Both the position numbers and the translations under genes were made by a program. A stretch of DNA of 64,000 bases from Zygnema cylindricum (taxonomy: Eukaryota; Streptophyta; Zygnematophyceae; Zygnematales; Zygnemataceae), in assembly GCA_037447655.1 (NCBI GenBank), contig JBBHKE010002788.1, forward strand, positions 186,001 to 250,000, read 5' to 3'. This document shows positions 32,557 to 43,667 of the stretch, in pieces (position 1 is the first letter of the stretch; the number at the start of each line of letters is the position of its first letter). Under the pieces are notes generated by a model, which saw only the letters and a list, made by a program, of their open reading frames with translations, was not told the DNA's origin and made no database searches.

Positions 32557-33610
32557 ATGGCAACCACAAAATTAAAGGTTATAGGCCCACCCTCTAGGGT
32601 GCGTGTATTCAACGAAACAAGGTTTATCTATTGAGAAACTATGATCAAGGGTGCACTTCATGACAAGCACTTATGGCTGATAGTGAATGGTCGGGTGAGG
32701 AGACCATCAAAAACACTTGAAGGTCCACCTGTTTTCGGTGGAGTCACATTCTCTGAACCATCTGAACAAACAAAGGGGACAGACGAGGATGACAAAGAAA
32801 GAACTATTGTGGAAAAAAGAAAGGAGAAATGAAAGGAGACTCTCACTTCGAGCGCACCATCCATTGCATCCGGGTCAGCTACAAGAGCAGTAAAATTAGA
32901 GGCGAATGATGTAGAAATTTGGGACTACAACAAAAAAGTCGCCATCTTCAAGCATCTCACTCAAGGAGTGGCTACCCCCTATCTAATGTTAGTCAAGGCG
33001 GAAGAAATCTCGACAGCTCTTGTTGATGTATAGAGAGCAATACAATTCAACAAGAACAACTAGCACATCAAAAGATAAGTTCATACACTTATAAAGGGGG
33101 AAAATTGTTAGACTTCTGTAATGACTTAGCCGAACTATTCATGGAACTCGAGATTGTTGGATGTCAACAAACATAAAATAAAAAGGTGAACACATTAATC
33201 ATAAAATTACCGGATGATTAAGAAAACATAGTGAACCGACTAGAAGAGATGCCAGATCACAACTGGATTTAGAACTCAGTGGTAGTTATGATCCTTTCCC
33301 GGTATGATCCTTGTTCGGGAAAACACCATCAAGATTCGTAGGGAAAGGAAGATTGCACAAGCTTTGGCTGCAGGAACAGATTGGGGAAACCAAAACTCCA
33401 AGAAACCTTACAAGATCTTTAGAGAAGGAGGTCACGGAAGTCAAAAAGAGGGATCGCCACGGGGTTCCCCAAAAAGATTGTGTCATTTTTATAAGAAGCA
33501 TGGTCCCTATTGCAATTCTAAGACCTTTATCGGTCCTCTGAATGGGCAGCTCACACGAAGCCCGAAGGATAACCTTGACCCCTCTGTGTTTCAGCAACAA
33601 TAACAACCAC
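32557..33610 (+). pseudogene. gag: Element D gag remnant
   Basis: ATG at 32557, 20 bases inside the LTR, reads through the primer site as VIGPPSRV and stops after FIY (32632-32634). Further gag pieces follow in several frames: YTYKGGKLLDFCNDL near 33085, RENTIKIRRE near 33310, and a degenerate knuckle CHFYKKHGPYC near 33480 that has lost the CCHC pattern. Confidence 0.8.
32577..32591 (+). promoter_or_regulatory. Primer-binding site of D
   Basis: GGTTATAGGCCCACC, one change from the consensus complementary to the initiator tRNA-Met anticodon arm. Confidence 0.75.
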
Positions 33611-33650
33611 CATGGCAGACAAAAACTTTGACGACCTTCAAAAGTGTAAA

Positions 33651-34563
33651 GAGAAAACTCCCCTTAGTTGATGGCAAAAAGAATCTCTGAATTTTCTCCC
33701 CAGAGCAGTCAGTTATGAAGGGTCAAAGTTGTCCCTTTGTACAGAAGCACTTTGGGAGAGAGGCGTCTACCTACCAATTTTTCTAAGTCCTAAATCCCTC
33801 TCTAAACCCTTTACTACTAGAGTACGCCACCAATCAGAATACTGTGTCGTACATAAAGGTACAAGTGATGTAGTACTTTTTGTACAGCCATCGTAAGACA
33901 TGGCCAAAATGTCGACGCTTACCATATCCGGATTCGTTCCCATATACTCCGAAAATGCTGCAAGCCAATAAGGTTGGTCTAAGTGTCACTTGACGTGGCG
34001 ATGACCAAAAAACCGCCAAAACGCCTATTTCACAATCTCGGCATCTATCGTGGCCATTGGATTAAAACCGGATTTTAATCCTAGCCGTTGACAATAAATG
34101 CGCGGTATTTGTTTCGCCGTCAAAACAAATGCGTGGTTTTCGTTACGTGGTGTATCATAAACCGTACATTCCTAAACTATATCTATGTCTTTAGGTTTTA
34201 TTCGCGCTGTAAAATGAATTCATCTACGTGTACATATTGAAATAATTATCAAATCCTATATACTTCAGCATTGGTCCTAGATTTATAGAATAAAGTTAAC
34301 CTCTACTAGTATTTGACGGACGGCAAGTACCAAGATCAAGTCCTTGCTCCATGAAATACCTTTTTGGTAAACCTACCAAAAAACTATTACATGTCTCTCT
34401 GTGGACTGCATAAGCTGTTATGGCTCTAGCTCCCTCTCCAACCTTCAATGACTACATCAAGTGTGAGAGTTGAAGAGCGAAGTTAGAGGCAGACTGCCTT
34501 TGCTTCTTTTCTGCTTTATAAGTTTAAATCTAGAAAATACTAAAATAACCTATAATTTCTACA
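33651..34563 (-). repeat. 3' LTR of E1, U5-truncated
   Basis: Starts TGTAGAAATTATAGG at 34563, like the D LTR. It ends within the AGTCCGTAG...GGGAGTC segment near 33651. Confidence 0.8.
34284..34365 (+). other. tRNA-like module in the E1 LTR
   Basis: AGAATAAAGTTAACC, then AAGATCAAGTCCTT (B-box-like) and TTTTT at 34361-34365, antisense to the LTR. It is the same version as in G. Confidence 0.5.
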
Positions 34564-34569
34564 CTCCCT

Positions 34570-35238
34570 TTATTTTCTTGTCACTCTTTAATTTAAGACC
34601 ACACTTCTGTTAACAGAAAAGTTAGCTAAAGGGAAGGTACAGGTTTGGTCATCATATCTGCTACCATTTCACTATTTGGTCTATACTCTAGGCAGAGTAT
34701 CTTGTCTTCTACCTTCTCCCTAACAAAGCTAAGTTTAATGTCCATATGTTTGGCTTTATAGTGGTGTTTAGGATTGGCAGAAATGACAATGGCTGCCTGA
34801 TTATCACAAAATACTTTTTGGACACCACTCTAAAGATAACCAAGCTCACTAAGCAAAGAATTGACCCACATTAATTCTTTTACAGCAGAGCAAGAGGCCA
34901 TGTACTTAGCCTCCATGGTGGACTCAGCGATAACCTTTTGCTGGTGACTGCTCCAGCAGCAAACCTCATCACCGATATACAATACATACCCATACGTGCA
35001 TCTCCTCAAAAGAGCATCCCCATAGCTGGCATCACTCCAAGTGGTGATGTTAGTATTCTTCCCACACAAATGCAACCATAGAATTCTAGTCCCTATAAGA
35101 TATCAAAGGACACTTTTAGCTACCTCCCAATCTTTCTTAGTGGGAGCATTCAGAATCCTACTTAGTACTAATACAGCTGCAGTTATGTCCGGCCGGGTAC
35201 AATTCATAAAATATATTAGGCTGCCCACTAGTTGTCGA
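34570..35238 (-). pseudogene. E1 RNase H remnant
   Basis: The 81-codon open piece (35075-34830) holds TWSDASYGDALLRRC, STMEAKYMASC and the following helix. The 5' side encodes RQLVGSLIYFMN near 35230, and the C-terminal MVADMMTKP-like part is near 34650, in other frames. Confidence 0.82.
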
Positions 35239-35368
35239 TGCAATTTTGTGTCCCCCACTGGACTACACAATCCAGAAAGCCTTTAAATAGTTTTTGGCTT
35301 ACCCTTGTTTAGCTAAGATCATAGATACCCAAGTAGGCAAATAAAGAATCTAACTGCGCCCCAATGGA

Positions 35369-35373
35369 GTCTG
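35369..35373 (+). repeat. Target-site duplication of F, left
   Basis: GTCTG is repeated at 40639-40643. Removing F and one copy restores a continuous LTR that aligns with that of G. Confidence 0.85.
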
Positions 35374-36403
35374 TGTTATAATTTATATAATATTTATTTC
35401 AGTAAATAAGGGTAAAAATAACTTAGATTATTTTTCTAAGTAGTCTACTGTAATACTTACATTAATTAGCGTTATAGTAGGAAAAAAAACAATAGAGTGC
35501 TTTGTACTTTTATAGGGACACGTGTCGGCAAAAAAACGTATGCCAGTTTTTCGGAGTGGCGCCTACAAACAGCCACACGCGTCACCCAGTTGACGATATG
35601 ATTCACAAGATCGGACGAACAGGATCTGAACCGGGTATTCCGGAATTAAATGGTACAGTTCGACGGTACCATCGTCGATTGAATTTGTTCCAAAGAACGC
35701 GATTCACTTAGGACCAGAAGCGTGATTCACGAGGGACCAGAAGCATGATTCGCGTGGGACCATAAGTGACGAAGCACTCGGGTGCTTCGTGCTACACGAC
35801 CACATTCAGCTGGATTTTAGCAACTCTCGCTAACTAAGCATGTGGAACGTTTTGTGTAAGATTGGAACGTTTTGTGTACGGTTCAATATCTGGAAATATC
35901 TGAATAACATTGTTTTGTATTTTAGTGTAATAAAAAATAGTGTTCCATTAAGCAAGTTTTTAGAAAGTAATAATTAGGGTTTTGAGGTACAGTGACGTAC
36001 AAGTAGGATGCGTATCGTTGGTCAGGATAATAACCGTAGAAACGGTTACCCAAATTAGTGTAGATCAGTAGATACTCACTATGAGTATATAACTTAGGAC
36101 TTAGCCTTTTTTGTAGTATCCAGTATTGGGAATATGATTTTCTAAGGGCAGTTTTTGGGAAACTTCCACACATCATATCTTATGGTTTACACAATCATTT
36201 GGGCTGCAATTTTGAGAATTTGTCATATTACTCTATTGTTTATCACCGTGGCGAATTTGGGGCATTTTGGATATCTGAGTCATATTTTCTTTATGTTCAA
36301 ATTTGGCTGTTGAGTAGGTACTTTGATAGTTTCCACTGTTTTTCATGTCTACTTCCACTACTACTGTTGGTTCTCCTCCTGCAACGGTGGTTGTAGAACA
36401 ATA
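35374..36403 (+). repeat. 5' LTR of F
   Basis: TGTTATAATTTA at the start, ACAATA at the end. About 92-93% similar by eye to the 3' LTR. Confidence 0.85.
35610..35680 (-). other. tRNA-like module in the F 5' LTR
   Basis: Antisense GGTTCAGATCC (9 of 11 B-box positions), preceded by CGATGGTACC as a possible A-box. No T-run close by; the nearest is seven T about 85 bp on. This is the weakest of the set. Confidence 0.35.
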
Positions 36404-37262
36404 GATTATGGGCCTTTCGTCAAGAATTCCTATCTTCAATGGCCTAATGTATGCTTACTGGGCGGCGATGGTTGAATCGTCGTTTGAAACCGTTGACTTA
36501 TTGGGGGTCTTGGATGGCTCCCTTGACGAAACAAATCCATCTTGGGCGAAAAGGTATTCAATGGCAAGGAACAATCTAATTCTTTGTATTTCATAAAATT
36601 TGGTCATGTCTTGACTGAAAATAAAAAAGGCGAGTGAGATTTGGACATCACTAAAATCCGCTTTTGAGAAAGCGAATGTTCAAAAGGAGTTGCTGGTGGC
36701 TAGAAAAATTTGGGGATACAAATACTCGGGGGGAACTTTGGTCGAGTATTGTGACAATTTTCGTGCTCTTATTGATGCTCACTCTTATGCAGGGGGGTCA
36801 TTTCTTGAGTTTCAACAAGCAGCTCTGCTTATTAGAGGTCTACCTAGTAGCATGAAGGGTGGGTCTGTTCAATTAAAGAGTCATGATAAAGCTAGCTAGT
36901 CATTTCAGTTAGCGTATAATCTTATATTGGAGGAAGAGACTAATACTAAACTCCTTGAAGGAGAAAGAAAAGTTGAAGCATTTGCCACAGACTTTGACAA
37001 AAGAAATCAGATTAATCAGAACAGGAGTCAATTTAACCAGAATCAGATTCAGTTTAATCAGAGACAGAATACGTCATCTACTACTACTTGTTTTTATTGT
37101 TCTGAGAAGGGTCATGGATACAGGTACTGTCCTAAACTGAAGAAGGCTAATGAAACAGTTTTATATAGGCCAGGTTGGCAGCAAAGCCAGTATCAGGCTT
37201 TTCTGGAAATCCTTCCCGTGGAAATGCTCTTTTCTCAACTTCTGCAACTAATGCAGATGAGT
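36345..37262 (+). pseudogene. gag: Element F gag remnant
   Basis: ATG at 36345, 59 bases inside the LTR, reads MSTSTTTVGSPPATVVVEQ. It then hits TAG spanning the LTR/primer-site junction (36402-36404); the 3' LTR has AA there, which would give lysine. IPIFNGLMYAYWAAM follows. After stops come YCDNFRALID and an Asn/Gln-rich stretch, then the knuckle CFYCSEKGHGYRYC at about 37088-37129. Confidence 0.83.
36404..36414 (+). promoter_or_regulatory. Primer-binding site of F
   Basis: GATTATGGGCC, sharing the ATTATGGGCC/TTATGGGCC core with the other families' initiator-tRNA anticodon-type sites. Confidence 0.6.
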
Positions 37263-38456
37263 CTTTAAGCTTCAATGAGCAAGAGGAGGAAGAGCTCTTT
37301 GCTATAGCAGGTGCAATGGAGGGTCTAGAAGATGCAAGATGGATCATGGACACGCGAGCTTCTGCGTATATGTGCTGGAACAAAGCGGCTTTTGCAAATC
37401 TGCAGGAAACATCTCCAAGGAGTATTTACTATGCTTGCGGCATGAGTGTTCAAACCTCATTTCAAGGTGATGTATCTTTGATGGTAGATGTGGGGGGGAA
37501 GTCGGTAGAGAGAACCCTTCACAATGTTTTGTATGTTCCAGACTTTAAGAAAAAAATATTTTCTACATCATTAGTGGAGAGCAAAGGCTTTGAAGTTGTT
37601 CTGAAAGGAGGGAGGCAGGTGGTTAACAAGAAAGGGAAAGTAGCAGTAACAGGAACTGGAGATGCTAGCAAAATGTACCGGATGGACATGGCTAAATATA
37701 ACAAAAATGATGTTCTCTACTCCACTGTCCAATCTGACAATGAGTTGTGGCATAAAAGATTAGGACATATAAATTATGATAGTCATAAAAAAATGGTGAA
37801 TTCAGGAAAAATCGAGGGAGTTTCTCTCAGTTCTCATCCTATAAAATCATGTGATGGTTGTTCACTTGGCAAGATTCACAAATTGCCATTTCCACAGGAA
37901 ATAGACCACAGATCAGAGAAAGTTCTGCAGCTAATACACCCTGATGTTCTCGGTCCTTCACAAGTGGCTTTAGTAGGAGGCGTCCACTATATGGTTACAT
38001 TCACAGATTGACAACTCGAGGAACACTAAAGTCTACTTCATGCAACATAAGAGTGAAGTGTTCACTCACTTCAAACACTACAAAGCGTGGGCGGAAAAAC
38101 TTAATGGAGTTCCAATCTTTGCGTTGAGATCGGACAATGGGGGAGAATACACATTAAAGGAATTCGAAGAATTTCTCATTCTAGAAGGTATTAGTCACAA
38201 TCTTACTGTTCCATATACACCAGAACAGAATGGTGTTTCTGAAAGATTAAACAGGACAGTGACAGAGAGTGCTCGGTCCATGCTTGCAGATAAAGGGTTA
38301 GATTTGAAATTCTGGGCTGAAGCACTGAATTGTGCTGTTTATATTAAAAACAGAATTGCTTCTAGATCTGTTACCGCCACACCTTATGAGCTTTGGACAG
38401 AGAGAAACCTGATGTTAGCCACTTTAAAATCTTTGGCAGCAAGTGTTTTATTCTAG
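37263..38456 (+). pseudogene. Element F protease and integrase remnant
   Basis: An open frame (to 38011) encodes WIMDTRASAYMC (protease, DSGA changed to DTRA), then LWHKRLGHINYDSHKK...CDGCSLGK (HHCC) and LQLIHPDVLGP with the first catalytic Asp. After a stop, ALRSDNGGEYTLKEFEEFL and NGVSERLNRT carry the other Asp and Glu. It ends at 38456 after a frameshift. Confidence 0.85.
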
Positions 38457-38549
38457 ATACTTCAGAGGATAAATGGAAAATGGAGGCTAAGGGCTTACCA
38501 GGAATTTTTATGGGGTATGATGATAATACAAAAGGATATAGAGTTTTGT

Positions 38550-39340
38550 TATTCTGAGATAATTGTTGGCACTGAAGACGAAGAAGATGCAACAGTAGTC
38601 ATCGTATAACAAATCAAAAGAGGAAGCTTCCACAAATACTGATGGCTGAACAGCAACTTTGACAGACTATAAATTTCATAAAAATGATCCAATGATCGTG
38701 AAAATTTACCGCAGTGTAGATAACATAAAAAGGAACACACACACAAATTTTCAATGATTTCCGCTTACAGATCTGTGAGATAAGCAGAAATGAAATTACA
38801 TAAAACAGAGTGTACAGTTTTCATATCATTTATTCCTAATGAATCAAATTCACTAAGTCCTACTTCTATACACCGAAACTACACTAAGCTGTACGGAGGC
38901 ATTCCAGCCGTACATCTAATATTCTAACACAACAAATACTGTGAGTATACCTGTGTACTGAAGGTATGTCAAAAACCATATTCTCAACACTAAACAGCTA
39001 ATTCACTACATACAAAATTCTGTTCTACCAAATATTTACACCGAAGTTCAGACAAGGTAAAGTGATAGTGATCTAGTCACGCCGATAGTGATCTATTCAC
39101 GCCTCGTCAGTATTTGTTGGCGGCGGCTGTCAACCCTCCGATTAGAGGATTTGGGACCGTGGAATTGACTTCACGAATTCCCGTGGTCCTGCCGAATTTC
39201 CGTACCTCCACGGAGGACATACTCACGCATTTCTCTCAAGTGACGACGCGTGTCCCAAGTGTGAATGAACCGTGAACTCCCAACTTCACTGTCACACTAA
39301 TTTTGGTAAGTACTGAACCGAACTCAACCAAAAGTATATG
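38550..39340. other. Foreign segment replacing RT in F
   Basis: No RT motif is readable. The 10-mer ACAAATACTG occurs at 38632 and 38932, and its complement at 39108-39117. TTCTAACA just before 38932 looks like a Copia LTR end (TGTTAGAATATTAG in reverse). The segment may therefore hold one or two small insertions, a solo LTR or a MITE. Confidence 0.45.
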
Positions 39341-39354
39341 CAAACTAGTCCTCA

Positions 39355-39585
39355 AGCTATCTGGTGTGACAACCAGGCAGCCATTGCAATTCCCTCTAAC
39401 CCCAGCCATCACTTTAAGAGCAAACACATGGATGTTAGACTTCACTTTGTTAAAGAAAAAGTACTTGCAAAAGTGGTTTAGTTATGTTATTTACCGGACG
39501 AGAAGATGGTAGCTGACATGTTAACAAAATCCCTTCCTGCTCCTAAGTTACAATTTTGCAGAGATGCTAATGGACTAAGTGAGTA
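39355..39585 (+). pseudogene. Element F RNase H C-terminus
   Basis: WCDNQAAIAIPSNPSHHFKS and HMDVRLHFVKEKV are followed by a stop near 39480, then DEKMVADMLTKSLPAPKL. Confidence 0.82.
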
Positions 39586-39609
39586 ACTGGGTCTAAAGAT
39601 TTGGGGGAG

Positions 39610-40638
39610 TGTTGTAAGTTATAAAATCTTTATTTCAGTAAATAAGGGTAAAAATAACTTAGATTATTTTTCTAAGTAGTCTACAGTAATACTTACCTTA
39701 ATTAGCGTTACAGTAGCAAAAAGTACAATAGAGTGTATTGTACTTTTACAGGGACACGTGTCGGCAAAAGAACGTATGCAGGTTTTTTGGAGTGGCGTCG
39801 ACAGTCAGCCACACGCGTCACGCAGTTGACGATATGATTCACAAGATCGGACGAACGGGGTCTGAACCGGGTATTCCGGAAATAAATGGTACAGTTCGAC
39901 GGTACCATCGTCAATTGAATTTGTTCCAAAGAACGCGATTCACTTGGGACCACAAGCGTGATCCACGAGGGACCACAAGCATGATTCGCGTGGGAATATA
40001 AGTGACGAAGCACTCAGGTGCTTCGTGCTACACGACCACATTCGGCTGGATTTTAGCAACTCTCGCTGACTAAGCATGTGGAACGTTTTATGTACGGTTA
40101 GAACGTTTTGTGTACGGTTCAATATCTGGAAATATCTGAATAACATTGTTTTGTACTTTAGTGTAATAAAAAATAGTGTTCCATTAAGCAGGTTTTTAGA
40201 AAGTAATAATTAGGGTTTTGAGGTACAGTGACGTACTGGTTGGATGCGTATCGTTGGTCACGATAATAACCGTAGAAACGATTACCCAAATTATTGTAGA
40301 TCAGTAGATACACACTGTGAGTATATAACATAGGACTTAGCCTTTTTTGTAGTATCTAGTATTGGGAATATGATTTTCTAAGGGCACTTTTTGGGAAACT
40401 TCCACACATCATATCTTATGGTTTACACAGTCATTTGGGCTGCAATTTTTGGAATTGTCAGATTACTCTATTGTTTGTCATTGTGGCAAATTTGAGGCAT
40501 TTTGGCTATGTGAGTCATATTTTGTGTATGTTCAAAAATGGTTGTTGAGTAGGTACTTTGATAGTTTCCATTGTTTTTCATGTCTACTTCCACTACTACT
40601 ATTGGTTCTCCTCCTACAACGGTGGTTGTAGAACAAAA
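39610..40638 (+). repeat. 3' LTR of F
   Basis: It follows the polypurine tract GATTTGGGGGAG and runs from TGTTGTAAGTTA to GAACAAAA. Antisense B-box-like GGTTCAGACCC at 39870-39860 is the counterpart of the 5' LTR module. Confidence 0.87.
39845..39915 (-). other. tRNA-like module in the F 3' LTR
   Basis: Same arrangement as at 35610-35680, equally weak. Confidence 0.33.
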
Positions 40639-40643
40639 GTCTG

Positions 40644-41521
40644 GATTCCCCTTAGTCTGCAGCAAAAGATATCATTGAAAAAGGCCGACTAGGCGATTAG
40701 TTATCAAGTGGCAAAGATGCCAAAATATATACAAGCTCAGTGGGAGAGAGGCGGTTGCCTCTTAAATCTCTTAAGTCCTAAACCCCTCTCACAACCCCTA
40801 TCTACTAATGTACGTACGAACCAATCAGAGAAATGTAAATTACACAAAGGTACTATGGTTGGTGTACTTTCTGCACACTTTGTGTACGACTCGGCCATTG
40901 AGTGGCATTTGTCTTCTCCGAACTCGCCCTCATGCTCCCCGGGATTCCTGCTATCGAATGTTTTCCTGCCACGTGGCTCTAGGTCATGTCACGCATAAAA
41001 AACGCCAAAGCGATCATTTATGGATCTCGGCGATTATGCGTGCCGTCGGATTCAAAATCGGCTTTGAATACTAGCTGTTGAAAATCAATGTCCGGTAACT
41101 TTGTTTTGTGCGGTTTCACTTTCACAATATATTTCATTTTGTCTCTATGTTACTCATCCGTAATTCCATTAATTAGATTAGTGAATTGTGACATATTTAA
41201 ATACTAATCATACCCCATGTACTCTAACGAATTTCAACGACGGACTGGCTAATGTTGACGGCTATGCCTCGCTCTGTCGATCGGAGGTTCGAGTCCTGCC
41301 GGTCTCAACCTTTTTGTTAGAAGTGACTTATGTCACTTCTTTTGACCTACCTAAGGAGCCAAGGAACCCATGGCTCCACCACCTTCTCTTTCCTTCATTG
41401 ACTACAACAAGTATGGCGGATAGAGGAAAGAGGTGGAAGCAGACTGCCTACGCTTTTCTTTTCTGTTTTCACTTAAGCTATTTAGACCTAGAAAATAATT
41501 TATAAATCTAATAATTCAACA
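40644..41521 (-). repeat. E2 LTR, larger part
   Basis: Begins TGTTGAATTATTAG at 41521 and continues until the F insertion; the remainder is 35239-35373. It carries the ACTCCTTAGG...GTGACATAAGTCAC block and the tRNA-like module at 41240-41315. Confidence 0.85.
41240..41315 (+). other. tRNA-like module in the E2 LTR
   Basis: GGACTGGCTAATGTTGACGG (A-box-like), GAGGTTCGAGTCCTGC (B-box matching consensus; four of five T-stem pairs form) and TTTTT at 41311-41315, antisense to the LTR. It is the best preserved B-box in the window. Confidence 0.65.
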
Positions 41522-41725
41522 CTCCCCTTATTTTCTAGTCTAATTTAAACTTTTCTTTTAGTCCACACTTCTCTCTACAATATTTCAATTTGTATGAGGG
41601 CATAAGTTTGGTCATTATATCAACAATCATTTCTCCATCTAGTTTATACACAAGATTCACAATTTTGTTTTCGACCTTTTCCCTCACAAAACTCAGCCTT
41701 AATGTTCGTTTCAGTTATGTAAAAT
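41522..41725 (-). pseudogene. E2 RNase H C-terminal remnant
   Basis: Minus-strand translation resembles LSFVREKVENKIVNLVY and the TKxxPSxKLKYCREKCGLK ending of C1. The polypurine tract GAAAATAAGGGGAG follows. Homology ends near 41725. Confidence 0.75.
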
Positions 41726-43667
41726 TTTGAATTTTACGACCTCTGGCGTGCAATGTCTACAATTGGAATATTAATATCGATAATCCCTCGATACGATATG
41801 AATCCCATATTTCACATTTGATTCCACGATTGTACTTCACAGCATTAAAAGTTCGCAATGCTAAATAGTAAATACTCGCACGGTTTCCAATTCCGCACTA
41901 TAATCCGCACGATTCTTCACTCATATGACTTGGGGACGAGCTCTACGGTGTGCAAGTCTACGTTTGAAAAAGATACGAATTATAGTTCTTTTAAGCAAAC
42001 GTGTACACCGCCCATCATTATCAGTGTCTAAGTTTAGATATTGTGGAAGTCAATATACCGTCATTGAAGCTAATTAAGAATTTGAAAATTAGAAAAAAAA
42101 AGGTTTATTCTAATTTCGGCGCTAACACTAATTTGGAGACAGCAAAAATGGAATATTCTCCGTACAATTATACACATTGATATGTGTAACAGTACACAAT
42201 CTTAAAAATTGTACGTCGGCGCCAAATCGACTATCTGTACTGATGAGACAATTTTACGGCGGTTACGTGTGAATGCTATACCGTGTTGAATAAAGTAGTT
42301 TTTCGTATTTTCTGTTGTTTTTGGAAGATTCACTTTCGTACATGCGTGCGCATGCGTATGTAATTACCTGATATAATGTGGAGGTTCGAAAGGATTTTCC
42401 GATAGGGGAATTAAATGCAGGAGTAAAATTAATGGAGTAATTGAGTGGCGCCGAATGCGTAAGTGAAATGGACTGCGGATCGCGAAGCGATCCGATGTAA
42501 ATATTCCAAAAGTTGAAATAGTACGTCGCACGTACAAAACAGAATGCGACAAGTTAAAATAGTACGTCGCACGTACAAAACAGTTTGCGACAGGCGCATT
42601 TATTGCAAACGACGCATATTCAGTACGGAAAAGATTTAGAAGGTACAGATTAATTTCGGCAGTAGTTCGAGGTACACGTGGAGGGCGGACGGCGTCCGCC
42701 GATATTTTCAAGGGATCTCATTATCTTTAATGACGTATTATTAGGTGGACCGTACATATGCGATGTCGGTTCACTACGTGGACTTATCGACAAGTGACTA
42801 AGCAAGTTGTCACTTATGACGCGGATTTTGCCGACGCGTCAGTGTAATTATTTTAAACATCAATATTTTGTTTTATGCGAACTAATGATTTAGTGTTGAT
42901 TAAATAGTTATATTTTACGTGATTAATGAGGATATCGACACTTTAATTTATGTGTCGTATTCGCAGACAAGTGTACGCTTACGATTGCTTGACTTTCAGT
43001 TGTACACTTACGATTAGTTTATTCTTAATAGTAGGTTATAGGAGATAATGATAGTTACGTACTTTCCAGTTAAGATTTTGTCGTAATAGGATATTATGTT
43101 TTAGTGGAAGTTATGTTGGATATTTTGACAGTTAGTGATTTGTTGACAGCTCACAAGTGTATATATAGCTATGAGCTTTGTTAGCGAATTCATCAATGCT
43201 GGTTAGTAAAGTGGGGACCAAAGATGTAGTATTTTAGGGTTGTCGATTAAGTCATGCACTTTGAATGATATAATGATTATTTGATTATACCTTGATATTA
43301 CTTTTGTTTATGTGTGATGCATTTGTTTATTATTATTTATTTATGTTATTTTATATATGTGTTTGATATGCATTGTTAATGCATTTGTCCTAGGGTTTGT
43401 TATGTTGATTATTCCATCAAACCTTAGATGTTATCCTAAGGTTTGTTTATGTTGATTACTCCATCAAACCTTAATGTTATGTTTGTTATATCATGCATTG
43501 TCTTAGGGTGAGTTGTGATTTTCACGGATCCCTAAATGTTGTCTGTTGCGTAGTGTTACGCATATGGAGGATGCATTTCAAATGACTGTTCATTGGCCTA
43601 ACTTAGCTTAACTTCTTGCATGATAGTTTGGGTCGCTTCTGCGGTCTATTTTAGACTAAAGAACAAC
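41726..43667. other. Intergenic DNA
   Basis: No gene is supported. A 115-codon minus-strand frame (42711-42364) lacks motifs. It holds a 39-bp direct duplication with AGTACGTCGCACGTACAAAA (about 42530 and 42570), a hairpin CGGATCGC/GCGATCCG with a three-base loop (42476-42494), and two ~45-bp copies of GTTTGTTATGTTGATTA-type sequence (43393-43482). Confidence 0.5.

Larger units (their letters stand above)
25189..33650 (+). mobile_element. Ty1/copia element D, interrupted by C1 and truncated
   Basis: The 5' LTR is 25189-25471 plus 31822-32576 (1038 bp once C1 is removed). The primer site GGTTATAGGCCCACC follows at 32577. Only gag remnants remain (to about 33610). Protease, integrase and RT are missing and an E-family LTR abuts at about 33651, so the 3' side was lost or rearranged. 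Confidence 0.8.
33651..35238 (-). mobile_element. E1, 3' remnant of a Copia element
   Basis: On the minus strand: RNase H (35238-34570), polypurine tract (AAATAAAGGGAG before 34563) and a 3' LTR from 34563 to about 33651 missing its U5 end. The upstream part is cut at codon R of YRQLVGSLIYF by the end of the E2 LTR. Confidence 0.8.
35374..40638 (+). mobile_element. Ty1/copia element F, reverse transcriptase replaced
   Basis: 5265 bp with LTRs of 1030 and 1029 bp, a GTCTG target duplication, gag, protease, integrase and the end of RNase H. All of RT and most of RNase H are missing. Unrelated sequence including a small insertion fills 38550-39340. Its gag and LTRs differ strongly from C, D, E and B, so it is a separate family. 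LTR ends are TG...(A)ATA or AAA, not CA. Confidence 0.9.
35239..41725 (-). mobile_element. E2, Copia LTR and 3' end interrupted by F
   Basis: The LTR runs on the minus strand from TGTTGAAT at 41521 to 40644, then, after F, from 35373 to 35239 (TTGCA end). Total 1013 bp. Upstream of it (41522-41725) are the polypurine tract and the last codons of RNase H, then homology stops. The LTR's exact 3' end meets a codon of E1, which suggests E2 inserted into E1. Confidence 0.78.

Noticed and set aside
35374-36400. LTR of F ending at the ACA of GAACA
   Set aside because: That choice gives no target duplication; ending three bases later gives GTCTG on both sides and restores the host LTR exactly.
41240-41315. 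True tRNA gene
   Set aside because: The B-box and part of the T-stem are good, but no seven-base acceptor stem can be paired and it sits in an LTR; called tRNA-like only.
42364-42711. 115-codon minus-strand frame
   Set aside because: No motif, and it includes the 39-bp direct duplication; probably chance.
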